Assembly (NCBI GenBank): GCA_030705725.1 | Contig: JAUZPW010000111.1 | Span: 1-5,708 of the forward strand | Length of the DNA: 5,708 nt | Direction of reading: 5' to 3' | Source of the DNA: Bacillota bacterium | GTDB taxonomy: Bacteria > Bacillota > Clostridia > Oscillospirales > Butyricicoccaceae | Part shown: positions 5,180-5,708 of the stretch, piece by piece | How positions within the stretch are numbered: position 1 is the first letter of the stretch | Layout of the letters: every line of letters begins with the position of its first letter | The notes under the pieces: generated by a model | Database searches by the model: none | The model's input: the letters and a program-made list of their open reading frames with translations, nothing else | What the model was told of the DNA's origin: nothing | Position numbers and translations under genes: made by a program

Positions 5180-5708
5180 TCAGTTACAGTAACGGTAGAG
5201 CATTGCTGCGAACTCGCCGCGCTTTGCGCTGCCCTGCGGAGCCAGTGTATTTGCGCCGCGGCCCGTTATAATACCGCCGCCGACAACTGAATCCATCGCG
5301 CTGAGCGCCCAGTCTGAGATTGAGCCCTTATCCGCATAACCGGTCAAATTACCGGTCTTATCCGTACCTTTTCCCTTATAAGACGCGTAGCGGTACAGGA
5401 AAACGGCAATCTCCTGACGGCTTACGTCGGCATTGGGGTCGAATGTGCTGCCGGAACGGCCCTTAACGATACCTTTTTCGACAGCCCAGTTAACCGCGTC
5501 GCGATAATAATCGGAGCCGTTTACATCTTTGAAGGAAACGGAGCCGGTCGCCGAGGGCTTTCCTTCAAGACGCCACAGCACCGTTACGATCATTGCGCGG
5601 TTTACGGAAAGCTCGGGGGAGAAGGAAGTGGCCGAGGTGCCCGTTAAGAGGCCCTTGCCGACGACGTAGTCAATATACTGCCGGGCCCAATGGCCGGAAA
5701 TATCGGTG
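5180..5708 (-). CDS. SLH-domain surface protein, C-terminal part (5' end beyond the right edge)
   Basis: The frame is open from the right edge to TGA at 5180, giving 175 visible residues that make up three S-layer homology repeats at the very C-terminus. Repeat 1 (about 1-49) has DISGHWARQYIDYVV, GLLTG, FSPE and VNRA. Repeat 2 (about 57-108) has FKDV, YYRDAVNWAVEKGIVKG, FDPN and VSRQE. Repeat 3 (about 122-173) has YADKGSISDWALSAM, GIITG, LAPQ and AKRGE. An SLH triplet usually attaches an exported protein non-covalently to pyruvylated cell-wall polymer; the motif usually written TRAE appears as VNRA, VSRQ and AKRG, so only the Arg is constant. The internal Met at visible residue 39 is not the start, because repeat 1 continues before it. 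The functional part of the protein is outside the window, so its role is unknown. The gene ends in its own terminator and is not in the ECF operon. Confidence 0.92.
   Translation of the reverse strand, partial: TDISGHWARQYIDYVVGKGLLTGTSATSFSPELSVNRAMIVTVLWRLEGKPSATGSVSFKDVNGSDYYRDAVNWAVEKGIVKGRSGSTFDPNADVSRQEIAVFLYRYASYKGKGTDKTGNLTGYADKGSISDWALSAMDSVVGGGIITGRGANTLAPQGSAKRGEFAAMLYRYCN

Noticed and set aside
5180..5593. Complete 137-residue protein starting at the internal Met at 5593
   Set aside because: The same frame continues upstream to the window edge and encodes most of the first SLH repeat, so the Met is internal and the gene is partial.

Overview
The window looks like chromosomal DNA of a low-to-moderate G+C Bacillota, most likely a member of the Clostridia. 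The signs are strong Shine-Dalgarno sites, sigma-A-type promoters, AT-rich intergenic gaps, a lipobox lipoprotein, a GlpP-family antiterminator, a complete energy-coupling-factor (ECF) transporter operon and a C-terminal SLH triplet of the cell-wall-anchoring type. I see no rRNA, tRNA, CRISPR array, insertion sequence or phage gene.

Layout: (1) 1-601, minus strand, is the N-terminal 200 codons of a secreted lipoprotein that runs off the left edge. (2) 602-901 is a divergent promoter region. (3) 902-1516, plus strand, is a GlpP-type glycerol-3-phosphate-responsive antiterminator, with no glp genes beside it. (4) A 19-bp hairpin at 1528-1570 separates glpP from the convergent ECF operon. (5) 1586-4806, minus strand, is a four-gene operon transcribed right to left: membrane S component, ATPase, EcfT, ATPase. 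(6) 4807-5179 is a 373-nt gap holding the operon's sigma-A promoter, a leader of about 220 nt with a long U-tailed hairpin, a 22-codon small ORF with a good ribosome site, and the terminator of the next gene. (7) 5180-5708, minus strand, is the C-terminal 175 residues of an SLH-domain surface protein that enters from the right edge.

How the genes work together: the S component should bind a small-molecule substrate, such as a vitamin, nucleobase or related compound, which the sequence does not identify. The two ATPases and EcfT form the energising module. Having S, A, T and A in one operon fits a dedicated (group I) ECF transporter. ecfA1 overlaps ecfT by 8 nt and ecfT lies 7 nt from ecfA2, so these three are probably translationally coupled. 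The S gene is set apart by a 14-bp intercistronic hairpin.

The points most worth a second look are the asymmetric ATPase pair, in which the upstream ATPase has lost the LSGGQ signature and the downstream one has lost the Q-loop glutamine, and the unexplained leader of the S gene. No clearly new system is visible. The novelty is in the regulation and in the unknown substrate of an otherwise recognisable transporter.
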